Origin: CBDESM01 sp965242485
GTDB taxonomy: Bacteria > Chloroflexota > Dehalococcoidia > Bin125
Length of the DNA: 64,000 nt
Direction: 5' to 3'
Assembly: GCA_965242485.1 (NCBI GenBank)
Contig: CBDESM010000003.1
Location: 1,550,001 to 1,614,000, forward strand
Position 1 is the first letter of the stretch, and every line of letters begins with the position of its first letter. The notes under the pieces were generated by a model. The model had not been told where the DNA came from and made no database searches. It saw only the letters and a program-made list of their open reading frames with translations. Shown one piece after another: positions 43,622-52,428 of the stretch. Position numbers and translations under genes: made by a program.

Positions 43622-44416
43622 TCACGATCGCGTCTCGCGGCGCGCGCCGACATCGGGCAGGTACACCCCTTGCAGCCCCGTCGCCTTGAGCAGCTCCGGG
43701 ATCTCGTGCGGCTGCCGCCGCGGCAGCCCTTCCAAGTGCGGCGCCACGATCGCCCGCAGCTTCGCCTGCTGCGCGACGAGCGTGTCGGTCGCGTCGATCC
43801 GCTGGATGTCGAACTCTTCGCACAGCGCTTCGTACTCGGCCACGATCCGGCCTTGGAAGATGCGGAACGATTCGACGATGTCCTCGCTCAGCCCCATGTC
43901 GAGGCCGGCTTCGTAGTACTGGATCGCCTCCCGCGCCGACGAGATCCGCGAGATCGATTCCTCCAGCGGCACGTCGAAATAGAACGCCAGCGTCGGCGGC
44001 ACCGCGAACGAGTACAGATCGCGCACCCAGCCGCGGTTGACCCCGCGCGCCGCATCCCGGGCGAACGCGGTGTAGACGTAGCGGTCGGCCAGCACGATCA
44101 CGCCGGATTGCAGCGCCGGCAGGATCTGCTCGTAGGTCCGCGAGGCGAAGTCGGCGGCGTGGATCAGGCTGAAGCTCATCGGCGTCAGCAGCCGCCGCCG
44201 CTTCCCCCGCCGCGTCGTGCCGCGCACGATCGGGGCCGAGTTCCAAGTCGTGAAGACGGTGACGTAGCCCTCGGCCCGCAGCCATTTGTGCAGCAGGTCC
44301 AGCTGCGTGCTCTTGCCCGAGCCGTCGATTCCCTCGACGACGATCAACTTGCCGGGCAGCGCCGAATGGTCGACATCGGCCGGATGGGGCATCCCGGTGC
44401 CGGCGTGCTGGGTCAT
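43622..44416 (-). CDS. thymidylate-kinase-like protein
   Basis: This 264-residue paralogue has an intact Walker A (VVEGIDGSGKSTQLDLL, Lys35), VLADRYVYTAFARDAARG (DR motif) and a C-terminal extension past the usual Tmk length (about 210), ending in VYLPDVGARRETRS. The typical FxREPGGT segment is replaced by FTTWNSAPIVRGTTRRGKRR, so the substrate may not be dTMP. It is immediately upstream of the Arg-variant paralogue; the pair may act as a heterodimer. Confidence 0.7.
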   Translation of the reverse strand: MTQHAGTGMPHPADVDHSALPGKLIVVEGIDGSGKSTQLDLLHKWLRAEGYVTVFTTWNSAPIVRGTTRRGKRRRLLTPMSFSLIHAADFASRTYEQILPALQSGVIVLADRYVYTAFARDAARGVNRGWVRDLYSFAVPPTLAFYFDVPLEESISRISSAREAIQYYEAGLDMGLSEDIVESFRIFQGRIVAEYEALCEEFDIQRIDATDTLVAQQAKLRAIVAPHLEGLPRRQPHEIPELLKATGLQGVYLPDVGARRETRS

Positions 44417-44492
44417 GCGGCCATCATCGCAGTTCGGGCCGCTTGCCGGGAATGCGGCTGGTTGGCGGCGGAGCGGAATCGCGGAGGGGCGA

Positions 44493-44568
<76 letters not shown>

Positions 44569-44635
44569 ACTGCGACGGGCGCCGCGAGGGCGGAACCGGA
44601 CACGCCCCAATCCTACATCGCCCGCGAGCCGCCGT

Positions 44636-45223
44636 TCAATCGGCGCGATCCGCGATCCGCCCGCCGCGTCCGCCGCGCGCGTCCGCAGATTGCCCGACCT
44701 GCGGCTCCAGCCCGTCCGGCAGGTCCACGACCATCCGCCCGGCCGCGGCATCGACCTCCACGACCACGTCCCGCAGCGCCGGAATCAGCAGATCGCGCTG
44801 CTCCTTGCGCGAGACGACGTAGACGTCGTTCGCCCCCGTCTGCAGCACCTCCGACACGGTGCCGATTGACTGCCCGTCCCGCGAGACGACGGCGATCCCC
44901 TCGATCTGATCGATGTACCAGGCCCCTTCTTCGGGAATCTCGCCGTCCGGAATCTCGATCAGCAGGTTTCGCAGTTCCTCCGCCGCCTCGCGCCCGGCCA
45001 CGCCGTCGATCTTGAAGTAGACCCGGTCCTTGTGCCAGCGCGACTGCCGCACGGTGCGGGGGCGTTGCCCGATGAATACCGTGGCGCCCGGTTCGAACCG
45101 TTCCGGGTAGTCGGTGAGCGGCCGAGCCTTCAGTTCGCCCTTGAGGCCGGCGGGCCGCTCGACCAGGCCGATGGCGCGGAAGCCCGGCCGCGGCATCCGC
45201 AGCGGCTCGCGCCGCGCCGCCAC
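44636..45223 (-). CDS. rimM: 16S rRNA processing protein RimM
   Basis: This 195-residue protein assists 30S head assembly and binds S19. It has the RimM N-domain (GLVERPAGLKGELKARPLTDYPERF...TVFIG) and the C-terminal PRC barrel (WYIDQIEGIAVVSRDGQSIGTVSEVLQTGANDVYVV...LIPALRDVVVEVD). I prefer the GTG at 45223, which has GAGG nine bases upstream; an ATG at 45196 lacks a site. The usual partner trmD is not adjacent here. It follows khpA by ten bases. Confidence 0.9.
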   Translation of the reverse strand: MAARREPLRMPRPGFRAIGLVERPAGLKGELKARPLTDYPERFEPGATVFIGQRPRTVRQSRWHKDRVYFKIDGVAGREAAEELRNLLIEIPDGEIPEEGAWYIDQIEGIAVVSRDGQSIGTVSEVLQTGANDVYVVSRKEQRDLLIPALRDVVVEVDAAAGRMVVDLPDGLEPQVGQSADARGGRGGRIADRAD

Positions 45224-45233
45224 GCCGGCTGCC

Positions 45234-45482
45234 TCAGCGGATTTCCAGCGAGGCGTCGACCCCCCGCGCATGCCCCGAGACCGAGAGCAGCGTCCGCATC
45301 GCGCTGGCCAGCCGCCCGTCGCGCCCGATGATCCGCCCCATGTCGTCCTCGCCCACCTCGAGTTGGACCAAGACGCGGCTGCCGGGTTCGGGCTCCCCGT
45401 CTCCGTCCCCCTCCACCGTGATCGCGACCGCGTCCGGGTCGTCGACGATCCACTTGGCCACGTAGTCGATCAGCTTTTCCAT
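45234..45482 (-). CDS. khpA: KH-domain RNA-binding protein KhpA
   Basis: This 82-residue protein is a single KH domain with the GxxG loop in MGRIIGRDGRLASAMRTLL. It matches KhpA/YlqC, which lies between rpsP and rimM in many bacteria and acts in cell-division and translation-related RNA binding. It is four bases downstream of rpsP. Confidence 0.95.
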   Translation of the reverse strand: MEKLIDYVAKWIVDDPDAVAITVEGDGDGEPEPGSRVLVQLEVGEDDMGRIIGRDGRLASAMRTLLSVSGHARGVDASLEIR

Positions 45483-45486
45483 CGTG

Positions 45487-45798
45487 CTACTCCGCCGCCG
45501 CTGCCGCCGCGGCGCGCTTGAGGTCGGAACGCTTGCTGCGCGGCTTCGCCACCAGCGGATCGATCAGCCCCTCTTTGGCGAGGAAGCGGTGCACCGTCTC
45601 CGTCGGCTGCGCGCCCTTGCCCAGCCAGTGGCGGGCGCGCTCGTGATCGACGTTGAAGACCGGCTGCTCGGGCAGCGGGTCGTACTGCCCCAGGATTTCG
45701 ACGAATCCGCCGTCGCGCGGGGCGCGGCTGTCCTGCACGACGACGCGGTAGAAGGGCCGGCCTTTGCGGCCGTGGCGGGCGAGTCGGATTTTCAGCAT
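45487..45798 (-). CDS. rpsP: 30S ribosomal protein S16
   Basis: This 103-residue protein starts MLKIRLARHGRKGRPFYRVVVQDSRAPRDGGFVEILGQYDPL, the S16 signature, followed by VDHERARHWLGKGAQPTETVHRFLAKEGLI. It ends in an Ala-rich tail. It lies between ffh and khpA in the standard order. Confidence 0.95.
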   Translation of the reverse strand: MLKIRLARHGRKGRPFYRVVVQDSRAPRDGGFVEILGQYDPLPEQPVFNVDHERARHWLGKGAQPTETVHRFLAKEGLIDPLVAKPRSKRSDLKRAAAAAAAE

Positions 45799-45821
45799 CG
45801 GATCTGCTCCTCGGGAACTGC

Positions 45822-47162
45822 TCAGCGGGCTCGGGCGCCGGCCAGTCCGGCCGGCATCTTCCCGCTCGCCAGCTGCTTCATCAGCTTCTTCGCTTGCTTG
45901 TACTGGTTCAGGAGCTGGCTCACCTCTTGGGTCGAGGTCCCGCTCCCGTTCGCGATCCGCCGCCGCCGCGAGCCGCGGATGATCTCCGGCTTGCGCCGCT
46001 CCTCCGGCGTCATCGACGACACGATCGCCTCGAACTGCTTGAAGTAATCATCGTCGAGTTCATCTACTTCCAATTGCTTCTTGACGTTCCCCAAGCCGGG
46101 GATCATGTTCAGCAGCTGACTCAGCGTACCCATGTTGCGCACGCGGTCAATCTGCTCCATGAAGTCCTCGAGGTTGAAATCGCCGTCGCGCATCCGCCGC
46201 TGCATCTGCTTGGCGTCGGCCTCGCCGAATTCGGCCTGCGCCCTCTCGGCCAGGGTCGCCATGTCGCCGCGCCCGAGGATGCGCGAGGCGAGGCGGTCGG
46301 GGTGGAACGCCTCCAGCGCGTCGGGCCGCTCGCCGACGCCGAGGAAGCGGATCGGCGCGCCCGTCACGGAGCGGATCGAGAGCGCCGCCCCGCCGCGCGC
46401 GTCGCCGTCCATCTTCGACAGGATCACGCCGGTGATCCCGACCGCCTCGTGGAAGGCCGAGGCCGCGTTGACGGCGTCCTGCCCCGACATCGCGTCGGCG
46501 ACCAGCAGCACCTCCGACGGCTCGAAGCGATCGCGCAGCTCGCGGATCTCGTCCATCATCGCCTCGTCGACGTGCAGCCGCCCCGCCGTGTCCACGATCA
46601 CGGTTCCCGCGCCGGCCGAGGCCGCGTGCTCCAGCCCCCGCTCGACGATCCGCCGCGGCGTTTCCTCCGCGCCGAGCTCGAAGACCTCGATGTCGAGCTG
46701 CGCGCCGAGCTGCTTCAGCTGCTCGATCGCCGCCGGGCGGTAGACGTCGGCCGCGATCAGCAGCGGCCGCTCGCCGCTCCTGCGCGCGCGCAGCGCCAGC
46801 TTGGCGCAGGTCGTGGTCTTGCCGGAGCCTTGCAGGCCGACGATCAGCACGATCGTCGCTCCCTGCGAGGCCCGCTGCAGCTTGGCCGACTCCTCGCCGA
46901 GCAGCGCGATCAGCTCGTCGTTGATGATCTCGATCAGCCGGTTGAGCGGCGTCGTGCTGCGCAGCACTTCGTCGGTCGCGGCCCGCGCGCGCACCGCCTT
47001 GATGTAGTCGCGCGCCACCTTGTAGTTGACGTCCGCCTCGAGCAGCGCCATCCGCACTTCGCGCAGCGCCGCGTCCAAATCCTGCTCCGAGAGCGTGCCG
47101 CGACGGCCGACGGATTGGAAGACCCCCTGCAGTTTCGCGCTCAGCGCGTCGAACATCGCCAT
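45822..47162 (-). CDS. ffh: signal recognition particle GTPase Ffh
   Basis: This 446-residue protein has N, G and M domains. The G domain includes GLQGSGKTTTCAKLA, IAADVYRPAAIEQLKQLG, DTAGRLH and LSKMDGDARGGAAL; the Met-rich M domain binds 4.5S RNA (LEDFMEQIDRVRNMGTLSQLLNMIPG...). It targets ribosome-nascent chains to the membrane. It is upstream of rpsP. Confidence 0.95.
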   Translation of the reverse strand: MAMFDALSAKLQGVFQSVGRRGTLSEQDLDAALREVRMALLEADVNYKVARDYIKAVRARAATDEVLRSTTPLNRLIEIINDELIALLGEESAKLQRASQGATIVLIVGLQGSGKTTTCAKLALRARRSGERPLLIAADVYRPAAIEQLKQLGAQLDIEVFELGAEETPRRIVERGLEHAASAGAGTVIVDTAGRLHVDEAMMDEIRELRDRFEPSEVLLVADAMSGQDAVNAASAFHEAVGITGVILSKMDGDARGGAALSIRSVTGAPIRFLGVGERPDALEAFHPDRLASRILGRGDMATLAERAQAEFGEADAKQMQRRMRDGDFNLEDFMEQIDRVRNMGTLSQLLNMIPGLGNVKKQLEVDELDDDYFKQFEAIVSSMTPEERRKPEIIRGSRRRRIANGSGTSTQEVSQLLNQYKQAKKLMKQLASGKMPAGLAGARAR

Positions 47163-47202
47163 GGCGCGACTGTACCCGTCCCGGCGCGGCGGTCGGCCCG
47201 GC

Positions 47203-48225
<1,023 letters not shown>

Positions 48226-48310
48226 GGTTCCTGCTCTCGCTGCGCGGATGGACTCCCGAAAGGTTGCCAGCGCGGGCGCGTTGGCACAACCGCGCCGCCC
48301 GCCCTCCCGC

Positions 48311-49222
48311 TCAGAGCAGGATGCGCTTGGGCGCGCCCGACGGCTGGCGGCGGAAATTGTCGATCAACAGCCGCTGGCGTCCCGCGTCGCTGATCCACTC
48401 GGCCCGGCAGCGGCCCGGCTGATCGTTCAGCTGGATCGAGAGCCGGTGCAGCCGCTGGTACTCGGCGCGGTCCTCGGCCTCCGCGGCGAACAGGCCCGAG
48501 CCGATCGCGAAGCGGCACTGGCGTTCCTGCAGGAGGCGCTGCCAGCCGAGCAGCAGCTGGGCCCAGCCGCAGTGGAAGCGCGGCTCGGCCCAGGAGACGG
48601 CGAGCCGCTTGTCGTGCGATTCCGCGGCCGAGAGCAGGGCCGAGGGGCCGAAATGCGAGCGGGCCAGCTCGGCCGCGGCGCGGTAGGCCGCGCCGGTCTC
48701 CTCCGACATCGCGATCTGCTGCCCCGCCATGTACTGGCCCATCGCGACGTCGGTCGCGCGCAGCTCCGGGTGCGGCCCCCAGCCGCCCTGCGGGTCGCCG
48801 CGCAGCCAGTCCTCGAACTCGATTTGCTCCTCGCCGACCACGGCCTGCTCCGCGCCGAGCCACTCGAAGGCGGAGCGCAGCAGCGGCAGGCAGGAGCCGT
48901 AGGACGCCCCCGCGGTGAGGGCGAGCAGATCGATCCCGGCGAGATGCACGCGGGACCAGAACAGCAGCGCCGAGGCGAAGCGTCGGTTGCGGTGCTTCGA
49001 GTGCGTGCTGCCGGCGACGATCCGCCGCTGCAGGTTGAGCGTGTCGAGCAGCCACTTCAGGTCCGGCCCCAGCGCGAAGCCGGTCTCGCGGAAGGCGTCG
49101 CGGACGGACTGCGGCGCATCGGGCGGTGCTTTCGGGAGCGCCAACGGCTGATCGCCGAGCGTGATCGGCGAAATCCGCTGCCTCGGCGCCGGCCGCTCGG
49201 CCCCGCCGGCCGCTTCGTTCAC
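48311..49222 (-). CDS. conserved hypothetical protein (second of an unknown pair)
   Basis: This 303-residue soluble protein is rich in helices and aromatic residues (FEWLGAEQAVVGEEQIEFEDWLRGDPQGGWGPHPELRATDVAMGQY). I recognise no family or catalytic motif. The GTG start at 49222 overlaps the stop of the upstream gene (GTGA), so the two are coupled and probably act together. It lies between gap and eno, but nothing in it suggests glycolysis. Confidence 0.6.
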   Translation of the reverse strand: MNEAAGGAERPAPRQRISPITLGDQPLALPKAPPDAPQSVRDAFRETGFALGPDLKWLLDTLNLQRRIVAGSTHSKHRNRRFASALLFWSRVHLAGIDLLALTAGASYGSCLPLLRSAFEWLGAEQAVVGEEQIEFEDWLRGDPQGGWGPHPELRATDVAMGQYMAGQQIAMSEETGAAYRAAAELARSHFGPSALLSAAESHDKRLAVSWAEPRFHCGWAQLLLGWQRLLQERQCRFAIGSGLFAAEAEDRAEYQRLHRLSIQLNDQPGRCRAEWISDAGRQRLLIDNFRRQPSGAPKRILL

Positions 49223-49743
49223 TGATCGCCCGCCTCCGGCATCACCCGTTCCAAGTACTCGATCAAGCGCCGCCCCTGATGTTCGACGAACGGCCGATCC
49301 GGGTGCCAGCTCCAGAACTCGCGCACGACTTCCAGCGTCGACCAGAGGTTGGTTTCGCCGTTCTCGACGATCTGCGCGCAGCGCCGCGCGATGTCGTCGC
49401 AGGTCCAGAGCATCGGGCGCAGATCGTCCAGTTTGCCGACGGTCTGCGTCATCGCCTGCATCAGCCGTCCGGAGGTATCGAACGGCATGCCTTCGTCGTG
49501 GAATTTGGCCCGCAGGGCGAGCACTTCGGGCAGGTCGACGCTGCGGGCGGGAGGGCGGTCGGGCGGCTCGATCGGGGCCGGCCCGTCGTCTTCCGGCATC
49601 GCGGCGAGCGCGGCGCTCCAGCTCGACGACGGCGCAGCCCGCAGCTCGCGGTAGAGCAGCAGGCCGCCGGAACCGTCGCGCCACCAGGCGCTAAGCCGTT
49701 CGAGGTTGGTCTGCCCGAGATGGGGAGCGGAGGCGGCGGTCAC
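49219..49743 (-). CDS. conserved hypothetical protein (first of an unknown pair)
   Basis: This 174-residue protein starts at GTG 49743 (LGQTNLERLSAWWRDGSGG...) and is helical, ending in VREFWSWHPDRPFVEHQGRRLIEYLERVMPEAGDQ. No family is recognised. A longer frame upstream is basic low-complexity and probably untranslated. It is coupled to the following 303-residue protein by stop/start overlap. Confidence 0.6.
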   Translation of the reverse strand: MTAASAPHLGQTNLERLSAWWRDGSGGLLLYRELRAAPSSSWSAALAAMPEDDGPAPIEPPDRPPARSVDLPEVLALRAKFHDEGMPFDTSGRLMQAMTQTVGKLDDLRPMLWTCDDIARRCAQIVENGETNLWSTLEVVREFWSWHPDRPFVEHQGRRLIEYLERVMPEAGDQ

Positions 49744-49795
49744 GCGGGGGATGGTATCGCAGCCCGGCCGGATGCCCGCCGGGCAGGATCCGCCG

Positions 49796-51127
49796 TCAGC
49801 CGGACAGCCGCGCCGCCTGCGGGATCGCGGCCGCGCCGGCATAACGGGCCGACGCGCCCAGCTCCTCCTCGATCCGCAGCAGCCGGTTGTACTTGGCGAC
49901 CCGCTCTGAACGGGCAGGGGCACCGGTCTTGATCAGCCCGGCCGCGGTGCCGACGGCGATGTCGGCGATGGTCGAATCCTCCGTCTCGCCCGAGCGGTGG
50001 CTGATCACGGCGGTCCAGCCGGCCGCGCGGGCGATTCGCACCGCCTCCAGCGCCTCCGAAAGCGTGCCGATCTGATTGACCTTGACGAGGATGCTGTCGG
50101 CCGCCTCGATCTCGATCGCCCGCCGCAGCCGTTCCGGGTTCGTGACCAGCAGATCGTCGCCGACCGTCTGCGCGAGGCCCGCCAGCGCCGCCGTCAGCCG
50201 CGGCCAGCCCTCCCAATCGTCCTCGTCGAGGCCGTCCTCGACCGAGATGATCGGATAGCGCCGGCACCAATCCGCCCAGAGTTCGGTCAGCTCCGCCGAG
50301 CTGAGGCTGCGTCCCTCGGTCGCCAGCCGGTATTCGCCATCTGCGTGCAGCTCGCTGGCGGCGGGATCGAGCGCGATCGCGATGTCGGGACCGGGCCGGT
50401 AGCCCGCCGCCGCGATCGCTTCCAGGACCAGCTCGACGGCGGCCTCATTGCCGGGCAGCGACGGCGCGAAGCCGCCCTCGTCGCCGAGCCCGGTGGCGAG
50501 GCCGCGCGAGGCCAGGATGCCGCGCAGCGCGTGGTAGGTCTCGGCCGCGGCGCGCAGCGCTTCGGCGAAATTCGGCGCGCCGATCGGCGCGATCATGAAC
50601 TCTTGGAAATCGCAGCCGCCGACCGCGTGCGCGCCGCCGTTGAGGATGTTGGCCAGCGGCACCGGCAGCAGCGCGCCGGCGCCCTGCTCCCGCGCCAGCC
50701 GCGCGTAGAGCGGCTCGCCCGCGTGCGCGGCCGCCGCGCGCGCGACGGCCAGCGAGACGGCGAGGATCGCGTTCGCGCCCAAGCGCCCCTTGACGGGGCT
50801 GCCGTCCAGCTCCCGCATGACGCGGTCGATCCCGGCCTGATCCGAGGCGTCGGCCCCATGCAGCGCGTCCGCGATCTCGCCGTTGGCCGCGGCGACCGCT
50901 TGCAGCACGCCCTTGCCGCCGTAGCGCGACGGGTCGCCGTCGCGCCGCTCGACCGCTTCGTGCGCGCCGGTGCTCGCGCCCGAGGGGACGGCGGCCGCGC
51001 CCGTCGCGCCGCCGGCCAGCGCGACCTCCGCATGCACCGTCGGATTGCCCCGCGAGTCGAGAATCTCCCGCGCGCGGATGGCGGAAACGGCGGCCGTTCG
51101 GGAGCCTTCGCCTGCCATCGCCTGCAC
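49796..51127 (-). CDS. eno: enolase
   Basis: This 443-residue enzyme makes phosphoenolpyruvate. Blocks: IRAREILDSRGNPTVHAEV, PSGASTGAHEAVERRDGD, NILNGGAHAVGGCDFQEFMIAP, GLGDEGGFAP, SVEDGLDEDDW, SILVKVNQIGTLSEALEAV and SHRSGETEDSTIADIAVG with catalytic Lys and His. The first Met of MQAMAG or the fourth may start it. Confidence 0.95.
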   Translation of the reverse strand: MQAMAGEGSRTAAVSAIRAREILDSRGNPTVHAEVALAGGATGAAAVPSGASTGAHEAVERRDGDPSRYGGKGVLQAVAAANGEIADALHGADASDQAGIDRVMRELDGSPVKGRLGANAILAVSLAVARAAAAHAGEPLYARLAREQGAGALLPVPLANILNGGAHAVGGCDFQEFMIAPIGAPNFAEALRAAAETYHALRGILASRGLATGLGDEGGFAPSLPGNEAAVELVLEAIAAAGYRPGPDIAIALDPAASELHADGEYRLATEGRSLSSAELTELWADWCRRYPIISVEDGLDEDDWEGWPRLTAALAGLAQTVGDDLLVTNPERLRRAIEIEAADSILVKVNQIGTLSEALEAVRIARAAGWTAVISHRSGETEDSTIADIAVGTAAGLIKTGAPARSERVAKYNRLLRIEEELGASARYAGAAAIPQAARLSG

Positions 51128-51424
51128 CTCGCCAAGGCAGCCTACGAGCGCCCGCGACTAGATGGGCAGATGCTTCGGTTAGGTTCCGCGCGGCCTCCCC
51201 GCTATCAGGCGACCAGATAGGAATCGGGCCCGCGCGCGTAAAATCCGCGTCCGATTCCGAGCCCCGTTACATGACCGCGTAGGGCTGCGCTCGGGCGCAT
51301 TGGTACAGCGGAACCGCGCACGAATCACAGCCGCGCGAAGCCGCCCCAGGCCCCGCCTGATGCAGCAGCCGAGCGCTCCGCCAACGACCCCCGTGCGCGC
51401 CACGCGGAAAGGACAGCGCGCCTC
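51128..51424. other. intergenic region between eno and the Xer gene
   Basis: These 297 bases separate divergently transcribed genes and hold no convincing frame. A TAAAAT hexamer at 51239-51244 is a possible -10 for the recombinase gene, but its -35 region (GATAGG) is poor. Nothing else is recognised. Confidence 0.3.
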
Positions 51425-52408
51425 ATGCAGCCCGAGATCAAGCAGTTCCTGACCTACCTCACGACCGAGAAGGGCGCGTCCGCGCACACCATCTCGGCCT
51501 ATCGCAACGACCTCAACCAGTTCCGCACCTTCTGCGCGGACCAGTCGCGCGGCCTCGTCGCCGCCTCCGCCGGCAACGGCGCGAACGGGAACGGCCGCAA
51601 CGGGCACGCCAACGGCAACGGGGCCGCCAAGTCCTGCGACAGCGTCGACGCCGTCGACGCCAACATGCTCACCGCCTACGTCGCCCACCTGCGCGAGCAG
51701 GGCTACGCCCAGGCCACCGTCGCCCGCAAGGTCGCCGCGGTCAAGAGCTTCTTCGGCTACCTCTCGGCCGAGGAACTGGTCGCCGCCAACCCGGCCCGCG
51801 AGATGCCCGCCCCCCGCGTCGGCCGCTCGCTGCCGCGCGCGCTCTCGATCGACGAGGTGGACGCGCTGCTCGAACAGCCCGGCCGCAAGGACACCCCGGA
51901 GGCGCAGCGCGACCGCGCGATGCTCGAGCTGCTCTACGCGACCGGCGTCCGCGTCTCCGAGTTCGTCAACCTCGACCTGACCTCGGTCGAGCTGCGCAAC
52001 GGCTCCGCCTCCGTCCGCTGCATCGGCAAGGGCGACAAGGAGCGGCTGATCCCGATCCACGACGCCGCCGTCTCGGCGCTCTGCACCTACCTCGAACAAT
52101 CGCGCCCCAAGCTGGCGCGGCGGCGCGGCGAGCGGGCCCTCTTCGTCAACCGTCGCGGCGAGCGCCTCACCCGCCAGGGCATCTGGCTGATCCTCAAGAA
52201 CTACGCCAAGGAAGCCGGCATCGACGACGTCACCCCGCACACCCTGCGCCACTCCTTCGCCACCCACATGCTGCGCGGCCGCGCGCCCCTGCGCAGCGTC
52301 CAGGAGCTGATGGGCCACGCCAACATCTCGACCACGCAGATCTACACGCAGCTCACCGACGACCACATCCGCGAGGTCTACGACCACGCCCACCCGCGCG
52401 CCAGCTGA
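51425..52408 (+). CDS. xerD: XerC/XerD-type tyrosine recombinase
   Basis: This 327-residue recombinase has the SAM-like N-domain (FLTYLTTEKGASAHTISAYRNDLNQFRTFC) and catalytic domain with Arg in LLYATGVRVSE, Lys in GKGDKERLIPI, HTLRHSFATHML, GHANISTTQIY, and the nucleophile Tyr in the last of these. An Asn/Gly-rich stretch of about 20 residues (near 52-70) is inserted in the N-domain. It most likely resolves chromosome dimers at dif; no phage context is present. Confidence 0.9.
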   Translation: MQPEIKQFLTYLTTEKGASAHTISAYRNDLNQFRTFCADQSRGLVAASAGNGANGNGRNGHANGNGAAKSCDSVDAVDANMLTAYVAHLREQGYAQATVARKVAAVKSFFGYLSAEELVAANPAREMPAPRVGRSLPRALSIDEVDALLEQPGRKDTPEAQRDRAMLELLYATGVRVSEFVNLDLTSVELRNGSASVRCIGKGDKERLIPIHDAAVSALCTYLEQSRPKLARRRGERALFVNRRGERLTRQGIWLILKNYAKEAGIDDVTPHTLRHSFATHMLRGRAPLRSVQELMGHANISTTQIYTQLTDDHIREVYDHAHPRAS

Positions 52409-52428
52409 CCGAATTCCGCCCCGGCGGC

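Noticed and set aside
51425..52408. Phage or integron integrase
   Set aside because: The protein has the compact XerC/D layout, lies in a housekeeping context and no attachment site or phage gene is nearby.
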